Assembly (NCBI GenBank): GCA_963716115.1
Contig: CAVQSZ010000006.1
Coordinates: 124,001 to 188,000 of the forward strand
DNA length: 64,000 nucleotides
Source of the DNA: AP-15 sp963716115
Lineage (GTDB): Bacteria; Pseudomonadota; Alphaproteobacteria; ATCC43930; CGMCC-115725
Direction: 5' to 3'
A program made the translations under genes and the position numbers. Of this stretch, positions 1 through 11,435 are shown one piece after another. The notes below the pieces were generated by a model. The model searched no databases, was not told the DNA's origin, and saw only the letters and a list, made by a program, of their open reading frames with translations. Numbering within the stretch: position 1 is the stretch's first letter; every line of letters begins with the position of its first letter.

Positions 1-670
1 GCCACCGATACGGCGAGCCCGGCCAAGAGCAGCAGCAGGGCTGCCAGCAGCATCGCCCAATTGACGATGCCGACCAGATTGTTGAGCCAGATCAGCGCGT
101 CATATGCCGCATGCGGGATCAACAGCAGGCCCAGGAACAGCGGCAGGAAGATGAACCAGTTGAGCAGCAGGTTGCGCAGATAGAGGACGATCGCGGTCCA
201 GGTGTCGGCTGACAGCAGGCCAAGCTTCGGCGTCAAAAAATTGCTGTTGGCGCGCAATTCCGTAAGCTGCGGCGGCTCGGCGAACCCGGCGTCGCCGGCG
301 CGCCCGACGAGGCGCGCGAAGACCCGATCGTCGTCGCCCTCGTGCCAGCGCCACGCCGAAAGCCAGGCGCCGATATAGCCGCCGCCCGATACGGTCGAGA
401 GGTAATGGAACTGCGGCAGCAGCCGGCGGCGGGCCAGCGCCTGGATCACGCCCAGCGCGAAGGACGCGCTGCGGATGCCGCCGCCCGACAGGCAAAGCGC
501 CGCGCGCGGCGGGTCGAGGTCGTGGATCTCGCGGTAAAGCCGCTCCAGCGTATCGCCGGGAGGCGGCAGGCCGGACCCGGCCCCGTGCAATTCCTCGAAT
601 TCCTGCCGCAGAACATCGAGCAGCGGCGACGGATGCGCCGGCGGGACGCCGCCCGCCTCGAACCGCGCCC

Positions 671-674
<4 letters not shown>
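1..674 (-). CDS. Patatin-like phospholipase, N-terminal part (runs off the window)
   Basis: The reading frame starts at a GTG whose last bases overlap the stop of the upstream ABC-F gene (GTGA, 671-674), which suggests translational coupling. It shows the patatin oxyanion motif SGGGIRSASF near residues 63-72 and a second motif, STVSGGGYIG, near 93-102. This is the form seen in the large membrane-associated patatin-like family, in place of a plain GxSxG elbow. From about residue 150 to the window edge the translation is strongly hydrophobic, with two or more membrane segments. The expected role is lipid acyl hydrolysis at the membrane. The C-terminal half and the catalytic Asp lie outside the window, so activity cannot be judged. 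Confidence 0.8.
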
Positions 675-2539
<1,865 letters not shown>

Positions 2540-2644
2540 TGCATTCTCATACCACGCCCGGCGGGATCGACAGCGCCGCGTGTTGCATTTTGGCGCGGGC
2601 TGGGCAAGCCTCGGCCACCCTTTCGAGCTCCGGGAGATCGCGCG

Positions 2645-3770
2645 ATGACGACACGTCCGCCGGCCGAGATCGGCATGCCGCTCGACGAGGTCGACACCCC
2701 CGCCCTGGTGATCGACCTCGACGCCTTCGAGCGCAATCTGCGCCGCCTGCCCGACCACATCGCCGGCAGCCCAGGTGCGGCTGCGGCCGCACGCCAAGAC
2801 CCACAAATGCCCGGTCATCGCGCTGAAGCAGATGGCGCTGGGCGCCGTCGGGGTCTGCGTCCAAAAGGTCGGCGAGGCCGAGGCGATGGTCTATGGCGGG
2901 GTCGGCGACGTGCTCGTCACCAACGAGATCGTCGGCCGGCAGAAATTGCGCCGGCTGATGTCGCTTGCCTCGATGGCGCGGATCGGCGTCTGCGCCGACG
3001 ATATGGGCCAGGTCCAGGCGCTGGAGGCGGCGGCCGGCGAGGCCGGGGTGACCTTGCCGGTCTATGTCGAGGTCAACATGGGCGGCAACCGCTGCGGCGT
3101 CGAGCCGGGCGAGCCGGCGCTCGACCTCGCCCGCCGCATCGCCGAGGCGCCGCATCTGAGCTTCGCCGGGCTCCAGGCCTATCACGGCTCGGCGCAGCAT
3201 CTGCGCCAATGGGACGAGCGCCGCGCGGCGATCGCCCAGGCGACCGCCAAGGCCGGCCATACCCGCGACCTTCTCGCGCAGAACGGCATCGATTGCCCGG
3301 TGGTGACCGGGGCCGGCACCGGCAGCTTCGAGTTCGAGACCGCAAGCGGCGTCTATACCGAATTGCAATGCGGCTCCTACATCTTCATGGACGCCGATTA
3401 CGGCCGGAACCTCGACCGCGGCGGCGGCCCGGCCCGGACCTTCGAGCCGAGCCTCTTCGTGTGGGCGACGGTGATGAGCCGCCCGACCGGGGAGCGCGCC
3501 ATCGTCGACGCCGGGCTCAAGGCGCTGGCCTTCGATTCGGGCCCGCCCGCGGTCTGGGACGAGCCCGCCGCGACCTACGAGCGCGCCTCCGACGAGCACG
3601 GCCGCCTCGCCGTCACTTCGGCCACCAACCGTCTGCAGATCGGCGACAAGATCCGCCTCGTCCCCGGCCATTGCGACCCGACCGTCAACCTCTACGACTG
3701 GTATGTCGGCGTCCGCGCCGGCCGCGTCGAAGCAATCTGGCCGATCACCGCCCGGGGCGCGGTCTACTGA
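2645..3770 (+). CDS. DSD1-type PLP enzyme (D-threonine aldolase / D-serine dehydratase-like), frameshifted
   Basis: An alanine-racemase-fold PLP enzyme of the DSD1/D-threonine aldolase family. The N-terminal piece (from ATG 2645, preceded by GGGAG) contains DTPALVIDLDAFERN. The rest, including the PLP-lysine motif RPHAKTHK and the C-terminal metal motif GHCDPTVNLYDWY, lies in another frame, with the shift near 2775-2785. Joining the frames gives a full-length protein of about 375 residues with no internal stop. Family members cleave or dehydrate D-hydroxy amino acids using PLP and a divalent metal. The single indel is probably a sequence error (see the frameshift finding); otherwise it is a recent pseudogene. 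It is divergent from the ABC-F gene and convergent with the hydroxylase gene. Confidence 0.8.
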
Positions 3771-3774
3771 ACCG

Positions 3775-3791
3775 ACAGCCGCCGCGGCTGT
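3775..3791. terminator. Short GC-rich hairpin between convergent genes
   Basis: ACAGCCG, a 3-base loop, then CGGCTGT: a perfect 7-bp dyad lying 4 bp after the stop of the PLP-enzyme gene and 24 bp before the end of the convergent hydroxylase gene. There is no T-run, so a terminator role is inferred from position only. Confidence 0.4.
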
Positions 3792-3815
3792 GACAGCCGG
3801 CGGCGGCCGGCGCCC

Positions 3816-6132
3816 TCAGCCCCGCGCCGCGCGGATCGCGCGCCAGACGCGCTCGGGCGTGGCCGGCATGTCGATGTGCCCGATGCCGAGCGGGGCGAGC
3901 GCGTCGAGGATCGCGTTGATGATGGTCTGCGGCGCGGCGATGCAGCCGGCCTGGCCCGAGCCCTTGACGCCGAGCGGATTGGCCGCGGTCGGCGCCTCGG
4001 CGAGCGCGATGTCGAAATCCGGCAAATCGTCGGCGCGCGGCAATGCGTAATCCATCAGCGAGCCGCTCAAGAGCTGCCCCGATCCGTCGTCGTAGACGGT
4101 GTGCTCGAGGAGCGCCTGGCCGATGCCCTGGGCGACCCCGCCCTGGACCTGGCCCCTGGTCAGGAGCGGGTTGATCAGCCGGCCGTAATCGTCGACCGCG
4201 GTGTACCGCTCGATCGCGACCGCGCCAGTCTCCGGGTCGATCTCGACCTCGGCGATGTGGCAGCCGTTGGGAAAGGTGAAGACGTCGCAGCGGTTGAAGA
4301 CATAGGTGTCGAGGCCGGGCGCCATCCCCTCGGGCAGGTTCGCCGGGTCGGCGGCGGCAGCGGCGAGCGCCAGCAGGTCGATCCCGCGTCCGCTGCCGCG
4401 CACGATGAACCGCCCGGCCGACAGCTCGATTTCGCCGGGGTCGGCCTGCAGGAGGTGCGCGGCGGCCCGGCGGCCCTTCGCGATCACCGCCTCGGCCGCC
4501 CTGACCAAGGCGGTCCCGCCCTGATGCATCGAGCGGGCGCCGCCGTGCCCGGCGCCGCTTCTGACCGTCGCGGTGTCGGCCTGGACCAGGCGGAACGCGT
4601 CGAGCGGCAGGCCCAAGAGCGCCGAGGCGATCTGCGGGTAGCTCGTCTCGTGCCCCTGGCCGTTCGACTGGGTGCCGAGGACGAGCGAGACCCGGCCGTC
4701 GGGGTCGAAGCGGATTTCGGCGCCCTCGTCGGGCGCGCCGCGGGCGGTTTCGAGAAACAGGCCGACCCCGAGCCCGCGCAGCCGACCGCGCGCCGCCGCC
4801 GCGGCGCGGCGTCCGGCGAAATCCGCCGCCGGCGCCTTTGCCGACGCGTCGTCGAGGTTGGCGGCAAACCGGCCGCTGTCGATCGCCATGCCCAGGGCGC
4901 TGCGGTGGGGGAATGCCCGGATCACATTTTGCCGGCGCAGATCGGCGGGGTCGCGGCCGAGCCGGCGGGCGGCGCGGTCGACCAGCCGCTCGATCAGGTA
5001 GTTGGCCTCGGGCTTGCCGGCGCCGCGATAGGCGTCGATCGGCGCGGTGTTGGTGAAGGCGCCGCGCACATCCATGAAGACGGCCGGGATCGCATAGACC
5101 CCGCCCATCGCGGTCGCCGGCGAGTTGGTCGAGCTGCCGGGGCCGTTCGACGACAGATAGGCGCCGAGATTGGCGACCGTCGCCACGTCGAGGGCGAGAA
5201 ACCGGCCGTCCGCGTCGAGCGCGAGCCGCGCGCTCGTATGATTGTCGCGGCCATGGGTCCCGCTCAGGAACTCCTCGCCGCGCTCGGCGACCCATTTGAC
5301 CGGCCGCCGCAGGCGCCGCGCCGCCCACAGCACCATGACCCATTCGGGATAGACGAAATTCTTCATGCCGAAGCCGCCGCCGACATCCGGGGCCCAAACC
5401 CGGATGCGCTCTTCCGGCACATGAAACACCGATTGCGCGAGCTGCCGGCGGATGCCGTGCACACCCTGGCCGGTCAGCAGCAGCTCGAAGGATCGGGCAT
5501 CGGCGTCCCAGCTGCCGATCGCGGCGCGCGGCTCGATCGCCGAGGGCACGACGCGGTTGTTGACGAGCTCGATCTCGATCGCATGCGCGGCGCGGGCGAA
5601 AGCCGTCTCGACCGCACGTCTTGTCGCCGCGCTGAAAGCGGAAAGAGAGATTGCCCGGCGCCTCGTCCCAGATCGCCGGCGCGCCGGGCCGCAAGGCCGC
5701 CGTCGCCTCGACCACCGCGGCGAGCGGGCGGTAATCGACGGTGACCAGCTCGGCCGCGTCACGCGCCAGATCGCGGCTCCCGGCGACGACAAAGGCGACG
5801 GGATCGCCGACATGGCGCGCCCGCCCGCGGGCCAGCGCCCGGCGCGGCGGCACGATCAGCGGGTCCACGGTGGCGACCTGCGCGACGCAGGGCAGCGCGC
5901 CGATCCCGTCGGCGGCGAGGTCGGCCTCGGTGAAGACGCCCAGCACCCCCGGCAGCGCCCGCGCCGCCGCGGTCTCGATACCTTCGATCAGGGCATGGGC
6001 GTGCGGCGAGCGCACGACCTGCGCATAAGCCTCGCCGGGCAGGGTGAAGTCTTCGGTGTAGCGGCCCTGCCCGGTCAGGAACCGGGCATCCTCGAAGCGG
6101 CGCACCGAGCGGCCGAGCGTGTCTGTCGTCAT
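3816..6132 (-). CDS. Xanthine dehydrogenase/CoxL-family molybdopterin-binding large subunit, frameshifted
   Basis: Start ATG 6132 gives MTTDTLGRSVRRFED and the N-terminal a/b hammerhead domain (RSPHAHA, VGDPVAFVVA). The remainder lies in a second frame that takes over near 5620; together they give about 771 residues, the normal family length. The molybdopterin domain is clear: GGGFGMKNFVYPE, PIDAYRGAGKPEANY, a QGHETSYPQI stretch, and LGVKGSGQAGCIAAP near the C-terminus with the catalytic-Glu-type loop. Such subunits bind the Mo cofactor and hydroxylate aldehydes, CO or N-heterocycles, normally with FAD and 2Fe-2S partners. No medium or small subunit gene lies next to it, which is unusual, so partners must be elsewhere. 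The substrate is unknown. Confidence 0.85.
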
Positions 6133-6789
6133 CCAAGCCCTCCCGTCGCCGAGGATCGGCCATTGCCGCGGCGTTGCCAAGCGCCGGCGACGGCGGGCCG
6201 CAACCGCTGAGCGAGAGGTCGGCCTTCGGCGCCGCTTCTGCAGCGAATCAGCAGCCGGATCTCGCCGCCCGGTTGAACAGCCGCCAAAGGGGCATTTCTC
6301 TTCGTCATTCCGGCGCAGGAGCGTGTGAGGAAATTGCCGGGTGGACCATGCATTCCCCCGATCGTCGTTCCCGCGAAAGCGCAGGGCTGTCCGGGGAAAA
6401 TCCGGCTGCACGCCGAGCGGGTTTTCAATCTCGGACCGAACCATGCGAAAGTTGTCTTGGCCGGGCTTGGCCCGGCCATCCACGCCTTCCGGCGTCCGGA
6501 GGCAAGACGTGGATGCCCGGCACAAGGCCGGGCAAGACGGCTATAGATTGTATTATGACAACGTCAAACTCGCGTAGATCGCAGACCGAAATTTCCCCGG
6601 ACAGCCCTGCGCGAAAGCGGGAACCCAGAGATTTCAGCGGCTGACCCCGGTTCAGACCAGGGGCAGGTTCTGGACCCCCGCTTTCGCGGGGGCGACGAGT
6701 TGGCAGGCTGGTGAAATTCTTTCACACGCTCCTTCGCCGGGGTGACGGGCCCGGAGCCGCGGATTTCAAAGATCGGGATCCGGCCTCGG
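6133..6789. other. Long intergenic region made mostly of repeat sequence
   Basis: No gene with coding character was seen here. The centre is the 258-bp family-B element at 6367-6624. Around it are short palindromic pieces of the CCCGCGAAAGCGGG type (about 6670-6700) that recur in other gaps of this window. Short open frames on both strands are repeat-derived. Confidence 0.6.
6367..6624. repeat. Family-B MITE-like element, copy 1
   Basis: A 258-bp non-coding element with imperfect terminal inverted repeats: the left end (6367-6401) contains CGCAGGGCTGTCCGGGGAAA and the right end (6591-6624) contains its reverse complement. The core holds paired GGCCGGGCTTGGCCCGGCC and GTGGATGCCCGGC-type palindromes. 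Related elements lie at 12060-12307 and 42274-42523. There is no ORF of transposase type inside. Confidence 0.65.
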
Positions 6790-7248
6790 TCACGCATCCG
6801 GGCGGACACGCTCCTCGGCTTCCAGGACGGCCAGGCGCCGCTCGAAATCGCTCGTGTCGATCGCCCGCACAAAGATGTCGACGACGCGGGCCACGGCCTC
6901 GGCCTCGCCGGGGGTGATCCGGGCCGCGGCAAGTGCGGCGGTCACCGCCTTCATCGCGGCGGCGATGTCGGCCGCGCTCTCGATCGGCGGCAGCGCAAAG
7001 GCGACCGCGCGCTCGCGGCAGGGCGGCAGCAGGCGTTCCAGGCAGAGCCGCATCGCGCTCGGGTCGCCGGCCAGCGCGAGCTCGACGGCCTTGCGCGTCA
7101 AGGCCTCGGCCTCGCCTTCGAGGAGCGCTGCGGCGGCCAGCGTCTTCTTGTTGCGGCAGCCGTAGCGGCGGCCGGCCGGGTTGCCCGACCGCCCCTTGGC
7201 GAACGGCCGCCCCCGGCCCGGCGGTGGTGACGAAATTCCCTCGGTCAT
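6790..7248 (-). CDS. DUF5681 domain protein
   Basis: A 152-residue protein. Residues about 8-30 carry the DUF5681 signature GRPFAKGRSGNPAGRR followed by a basic stretch. The rest is alpha-helical with many alanines and ends EERVRPDA. The start at 7248 is preferred over ATG 7254 because GGAG then lies 6 nt upstream. DUF5681 proteins are often found near phage or integrated elements and are suspected DNA-binding proteins, but function is not established. Here the gene stands alone between two repeat-filled gaps, which fits a remnant of a mobile element. Confidence 0.8.
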   Translation of the reverse strand: MTEGISSPPPGRGRPFAKGRSGNPAGRRYGCRNKKTLAAAALLEGEAEALTRKAVELALAGDPSAMRLCLERLLPPCRERAVAFALPPIESAADIAAAMKAVTAALAAARITPGEAEAVARVVDIFVRAIDTSDFERRLAVLEAEERVRPDA

Positions 7249-7801
7249 CGACATCTCCAAATCACCCGGCCGCCTCCCGGCAGCCGCTGTCGGTCCGGAG
7301 CATGTCATGCGAAACCGGCATTTTTATGGTAATGGCAATACCCGGCGCGGCGCGGCTTCCCTCCGACGAAGGGAGACCCGGACATCTAATTCGGGTATCG
7401 CATCTGGTGCATCTGGTCTTCAGACGCAATCACCTGATCCAGCAGCAAGGAGCCGTAGGATGGGTTGAGCATCGCGAAACCCATCGCAACCGCCGCAGCA
7501 GATGGGTTTCGCTGCGCTCAACCCATCCTACAGGGCAATAAAGTGTTCCCGCCATCCACGGACTTGGCCGGGGCGCCGGAAGGCGTGGATGCCCGTGACA
7601 CGCACGGGCATGACGAGGGTGGTTCGAGGCCGGGCATGACGACCGTGCGGGGGCTGCGCCATCTGAATGCGCGCGGGCGGCGACGGCAGATAAATGTTGC
7701 CGAAGACGCGGCGCCGATCGCCTGCCGACGTGGCGGCCGATGGCCGGAAAGGTTTATGATCGGGGCGTCGAACGCGCAATCCGACATCGGGAGGGGCCAA
7801 A
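7249..7801. other. Intergenic region with repeats upstream of the Lon-type gene
   Basis: It holds the 78-bp family-A hairpin (7455-7532) and then a stretch (about 7550-7640) with family-B-like pieces such as GGCGTGGATGCCCG and CGGGCATGACGA. The last 100 bp probably carry the promoter of the downstream gene, but no convincing -35/-10 pair was identified. Confidence 0.5.
7455..7532. repeat. Family-A repeat, short form, copy 1
   Basis: A 78-bp element beginning GTAGGATGGGTTGAGC and ending with its exact reverse complement GCTCAACCCATCCTAC. The inner arms CGAAACCCATC / GATGGGTTTCG also pair, so the whole unit can fold as one long hairpin. The same unit recurs at 14571-14647 and at the right end of 16652-16946. 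Confidence 0.8.
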
Positions 7802-10315
7802 TTGGCGGCGAGCGAGGAACGGGGCAGCTATCGCCGAGCGGGCTCGGCGGCGGGGGGCTCGGGCGGGGACGGATCGCCGGCCGCCGAGGCGGGCCGGCCG
7901 CTGCCGGCGGCGCTGCTCTACCGGCGCTGCGACCCGGCGGCGCTGCCCGAAGACCTTGACGGCGAGGTCGCGGACGCCTCCGGGCTGATCGGTCAGCACC
8001 GTGCGGTCGAGGCGGTCGAGTTTGCCGTGGCGATGCGCCGCAAGGGCTACAACGTCTACGCGCTCGGCCCCAGCGGCGCGGGCAAGCACACCCTGATCGA
8101 CGACCTCTTGCGCCGCCGCGCCGCCGGCGAGCCGACGCCGTTCGACTGGTGCTACGTCAACAACTTCGAGGAGCCGCAGAAGCCGCATTGCCTGAAATTG
8201 CCGCCGGGCCGGGCGGCGAGCCTGCGCCAGGCGATGAAGCGGCTGGTCGAGGAATTGCGCGCGGCCTTGCCGGCGGCGTTCGAGCGCGACGACTACCGGG
8301 CGCGGCGCGAGGTCGTCGACCAGCAGTTCAAGGAGCGCAACGAAGAGCCGTTCGCCGAATTGCAGCGCCGCGCCGAAGAGAAGGGCATCGCCCTGATGCG
8401 CACGCCGATGGGGCTGGCGCTGGCGCCGCGGCGCGACGGCAAGGTCTTGACCCCGGAGCTGTTCGAGGCCCTGCCGCAGGCCGAGCGCGAGCAGGTGCAG
8501 CGCGACATGGCGGAGGTGCAGGGCGAGCTCGAGGCGGTCATGCAGAAGGTGCCGCAATGGGAGCGCGAGCACCGCGATGCGGTCCGCGAATTGAACCGCG
8601 AGACCACCGGCAGCGCCATCGCGCTGATGATGGACGAGCTGCGCGCCGGCTTTTGCGAATTGCCCGATGTGCCGGAATACCTCGACGCGGTCGAGCGCGA
8701 CATCAAGGAGAACGCCGACGATTTCCTGACCCCGGCGACGCCCCCGCAACAAGGCGCGCCGGTCCCGCCGCAGCTCGAGGAGGCGATGAGCGAGGCGCGG
8801 TTTCGCCGCTATCAGGTCAACGTCATCGTCGACAACGGCGCGCAGCAGGGCGCCCCGGTCGTCTATGAGGACAATCCGACGCACCAGACCCTGGTCGGCC
8901 GCTCGCAATACATGGCGCGGTTCGGCGCCCTCGTCACCGACTTCAACCTGTTGAGCGCCGGCGCGCTGCACCGCGCCAATGGCGGCTATCTGATCCTCGA
9001 CGCGCAAAAGCTGCTGACCGGCAGCCTCGGCTGGGCCTCGCTGAAGCGCGCCCTAAACGCCGGCGAGATCCGCATCGAGACCCTGGAGCAGCTGCTGAGC
9101 ATGGCGAGCACGGTCGCGCTCGACCCGGAGCCGATCCCGCTCAGGGTCAAGGTCGTGCTCTTGGGCCCGCCGCAGCTTTATTACCTGTTGTCCTCGGTCG
9201 ACGACGACTTCAAGGAATTGTTCAAGATCGCCGCCGATTTCGACGACCGCGTCGAGCGCTCGCCGGAATCGACCTTGCGCTATGCGCGCTTCATCGCCGG
9301 CGTGGTCCGCCGCGACAAGCTCTTGCCGTTCGACCGCGGCGCCGTCGCCCGCGTGATCGAGCAGGCGGCGCGGCTCGCCGGCGATTCCGACAAGCTGTCG
9401 ACCGGCCTGCGCGACATCGTCGATCTCTTGCTGGAGACCGACCAGATCGCCGCGAGCGACGGCAAGGACGGCGTCTCGGCCGGCGAGGTGCAGCAGGCGA
9501 TCGACGCGCAGTTCCGCCGCGGCGATCGCATCTACCGTCGTCTGCAGGAGGAGATCGGCCGCCGCACGATCCGCGTCGAGACCGACGGCGCGGTCATCGG
9601 CCAGGTCAACGGGCTGTCGGTGATCTCGCTCGGCGGCCTCTCCTTCGGCAATCCGAGCCGGATCACCGCGCGCGTCCGGCTCGGGCGCGGCGAGGTCGTC
9701 GACATCGAGCGCGAGGTGGCGCTCGGCGGCCCGCTGCATTCGAAGGGGGTGCTGATCCTCGGCGGCTTTCTCGGCGGCCGCTTCGGCCAGACCCGGCCGC
9801 TCTCTTTGAATGCGAGCCTCGTCTTCGAGCAGTCCTACGGCGGCGTCGACGGCGACAGCGCGTCCGCCGCCGAGCTCTTCGCGCTCCTGTCGGCGCTGGC
9901 CGAGGCGCCGATCAGCCAGTCCTTCGCGCTGACCGGCTCGGTCGACCAGCTCGGGCGGATCCAGGCGATCGGCGGCGTCAACGAAAAGATCGAAGGGTTC
10001 TTCGACGTGTGCCGGACCATCGGCCTGACCGGGCGCCAGGGGGTGATCATCCCGGCCAGCAACGTCAGGCACCTGATGCTGCGCCGGGACGTCGTCGCCG
10101 CGGCGGCCGAGGAGCGCTTCCGGGTGATCCCGATCGAGAGCGTCGACCAGGGCCTCGCGCTCTTGACCGGCATGCCGGCGGGCGAGCCCGACGCCGACGG
10201 CGCCTACCCCGAGGGCACCCTCAACCACCGCATCGCCGCCCGGCTCGACGGCTTCGCCGCCAAGGCGGCCGAGCTGGCGCGGCGCGCCGCCGCCCCAGCG
10301 CCGGCCCGGTCATGA
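7802..10315 (+). CDS. Lon-family ATP-dependent protease (YcbZ/LonH-like)
   Basis: An 837-residue single-chain AAA+ protease of the Lon-related group that lacks the classical Lon N-domain. Walker A is GPSGAGKHT (89-97); the long central region is helical. The C-terminal peptidase domain has the Lon Ser-Lys dyad: Ser about 686 in GDSAS and Lys about 729 in GGVNEKIEGFF. The start is TTG 7802, supported by GGGAGG 8 nt upstream; no ATG or GTG is as well placed. Predicted cytoplasmic role: ATP-driven degradation of unfolded or specific substrates. Its stop overlaps the start of the next gene (ATGA), so the two are probably co-translated. Confidence 0.92.
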   Translation: MAASEERGSYRRAGSAAGGSGGDGSPAAEAGRPLPAALLYRRCDPAALPEDLDGEVADASGLIGQHRAVEAVEFAVAMRRKGYNVYALGPSGAGKHTLIDDLLRRRAAGEPTPFDWCYVNNFEEPQKPHCLKLPPGRAASLRQAMKRLVEELRAALPAAFERDDYRARREVVDQQFKERNEEPFAELQRRAEEKGIALMRTPMGLALAPRRDGKVLTPELFEALPQAEREQVQRDMAEVQGELEAVMQKVPQWEREHRDAVRELNRETTGSAIALMMDELRAGFCELPDVPEYLDAVERDIKENADDFLTPATPPQQGAPVPPQLEEAMSEARFRRYQVNVIVDNGAQQGAPVVYEDNPTHQTLVGRSQYMARFGALVTDFNLLSAGALHRANGGYLILDAQKLLTGSLGWASLKRALNAGEIRIETLEQLLSMASTVALDPEPIPLRVKVVLLGPPQLYYLLSSVDDDFKELFKIAADFDDRVERSPESTLRYARFIAGVVRRDKLLPFDRGAVARVIEQAARLAGDSDKLSTGLRDIVDLLLETDQIAASDGKDGVSAGEVQQAIDAQFRRGDRIYRRLQEEIGRRTIRVETDGAVIGQVNGLSVISLGGLSFGNPSRITARVRLGRGEVVDIEREVALGGPLHSKGVLILGGFLGGRFGQTRPLSLNASLVFEQSYGGVDGDSASAAELFALLSALAEAPISQSFALTGSVDQLGRIQAIGGVNEKIEGFFDVCRTIGLTGRQGVIIPASNVRHLMLRRDVVAAAAEERFRVIPIESVDQGLALLTGMPAGEPDADGAYPEGTLNHRIAARLDGFAAKAAELARRAAAPAPARS

Positions 10316-11115
10316 CCTTGCGGATCAGGCGGGTCGTCGTGCGGCTCGACGCCGCCTCGGAGAGCCGGCCCGGCATCGACACGGCGGCCTGGCTGGCGGC
10401 GCGCTGGCGGGCGCCGCTGCACGGGGTCTTTGTCGAGGACGAGGAGCTGCTGGCCCTGGCCGGCCTGCCTTTCGCGATGCAGTTCACGCTCGCCGCCGGG
10501 CGCGGGGCGCGGCTGACGCGGGGCGAGGTCGAGGGTCATTTTCGCGCCTTTGCCGAGCGCTCGCGGCGCGACCTCGCGGCGGCGGCGGAGCGGCGCGGCG
10601 TCGAGTGGTCGTTCGCCGTCGCCCGCGGCCCGCTCGCCGACGAGGCGGGGGATTTCGTGGTCGCCGGCGCGGTGACCCGGCCGCTCGGCGCGCAGGCGCG
10701 GCTGCCGACCCGCTGGCGGCCGGCCGCGGCGGGCCTGCCGCACCCGCTGCTGTTGGCGCGGCGCGAATGGGGGACCGGCGGCTCGGTGCTGGTCATGCTG
10801 CGCCGGCGCGGCCCCGAGGCGGCGCGCCTCCTCGACATCGCCGCCGAGCTCGCCGAGCTCGACGGCGGCGGGCTGACGGTGGTCGGCGCTCCCGACACCG
10901 CCGGTCCGGACGATTTTCCGGCCTGGGTGGCGGCGCAGCTTCAGGGCCGCCCGCTGACCCTGCGGGCCGAGCTTGCGGCGATCGAGCCCGCCGCCCTGAG
11001 GCGATGGGCGGCCGAGCTCGATTGCCGCCTCTTGGTGCTGGAAGCCTCGGCTCCCGAGGGAGAGCTGCGCCAGCTCGTCGAGCGCGCCGCCTGCGACGTG
11101 CTCCTGGTTCGCTGA
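10312..11115 (+). CDS. Universal-stress-protein-like, divergent two-domain protein
   Basis: A 267-residue protein with UspA-like openings (RIRRVVVRLDAASES; a WLAARW helix) and a second half ending in CDVLLVR, the usual final strand of a Usp domain. The ATP-binding G-2x-G-9x-G(S/T) motif is not visible in either half, so it may not bind nucleotide. ATG 10312 overlaps the TGA of the Lon-type gene by 4 bp, so translation is probably coupled. The pairing suggests a stress-response function shared with the protease, but that is inference from position. Confidence 0.65.
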   Translation: MTLRIRRVVVRLDAASESRPGIDTAAWLAARWRAPLHGVFVEDEELLALAGLPFAMQFTLAAGRGARLTRGEVEGHFRAFAERSRRDLAAAAERRGVEWSFAVARGPLADEAGDFVVAGAVTRPLGAQARLPTRWRPAAAGLPHPLLLARREWGTGGSVLVMLRRRGPEAARLLDIAAELAELDGGGLTVVGAPDTAGPDDFPAWVAAQLQGRPLTLRAELAAIEPAALRRWAAELDCRLLVLEASAPEGELRQLVERAACDVLLVR

Positions 11116-11133
11116 GCGCCCCGACGGCCGGCC

Positions 11134-11346
11134 TCAGTCGTCTTCGAGCGTGAAGCCGACCTTGAGGATGACCTGATAGTGCGCCACCTTGCCGTCCTCG
11201 ACATGGCCGCGGGTCTGGAGCACCTCGAACCAGCCGACCTGCCGCAGGGTGCGCGACGCGCGGGCGACGGCGTTCTCGATTGCCGCCTCGATGCTCTTCT
11301 CCGAGGAGCCCGCAATCTCGATGATCCGGTAAACGTGATCTGGCAT
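11134..11346 (-). CDS. Dodecin family flavin-binding protein
   Basis: A 70-residue protein matching the dodecin family in length and pattern: an N-terminal VYRIIEIAGSSEKSIEAAI, then TLRQVGWFEV with the Trp that stacks on flavin, and a C-terminal strand HYQVILKVGFTLED. Dodecins assemble as hollow dodecamers that store FMN or riboflavin. The start MPDHVYR at 11346 is chosen over ATG 11361 because it matches family N-termini and has GGAG upstream. It is convergent with the Usp-like gene, 18 bp apart. Confidence 0.93.
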   Translation of the reverse strand: MPDHVYRIIEIAGSSEKSIEAAIENAVARASRTLRQVGWFEVLQTRGHVEDGKVAHYQVILKVGFTLEDD

Positions 11347-11435
11347 CTGGGGATTCTCCATTGGCGGGGACGGGAAAGCCGCGTCGCTTCATTTCGTGCC
11401 GCGGCGCGGCAATTAAAGAGGCGCGCGCGGCGCCT

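Noticed and set aside
3876..5744. A plus-strand 622-codon frame opposite the hydroxylase gene
   Set aside because: Arg/Gly/Asp-rich composition without any domain; the minus strand encodes the recognised molybdopterin protein.
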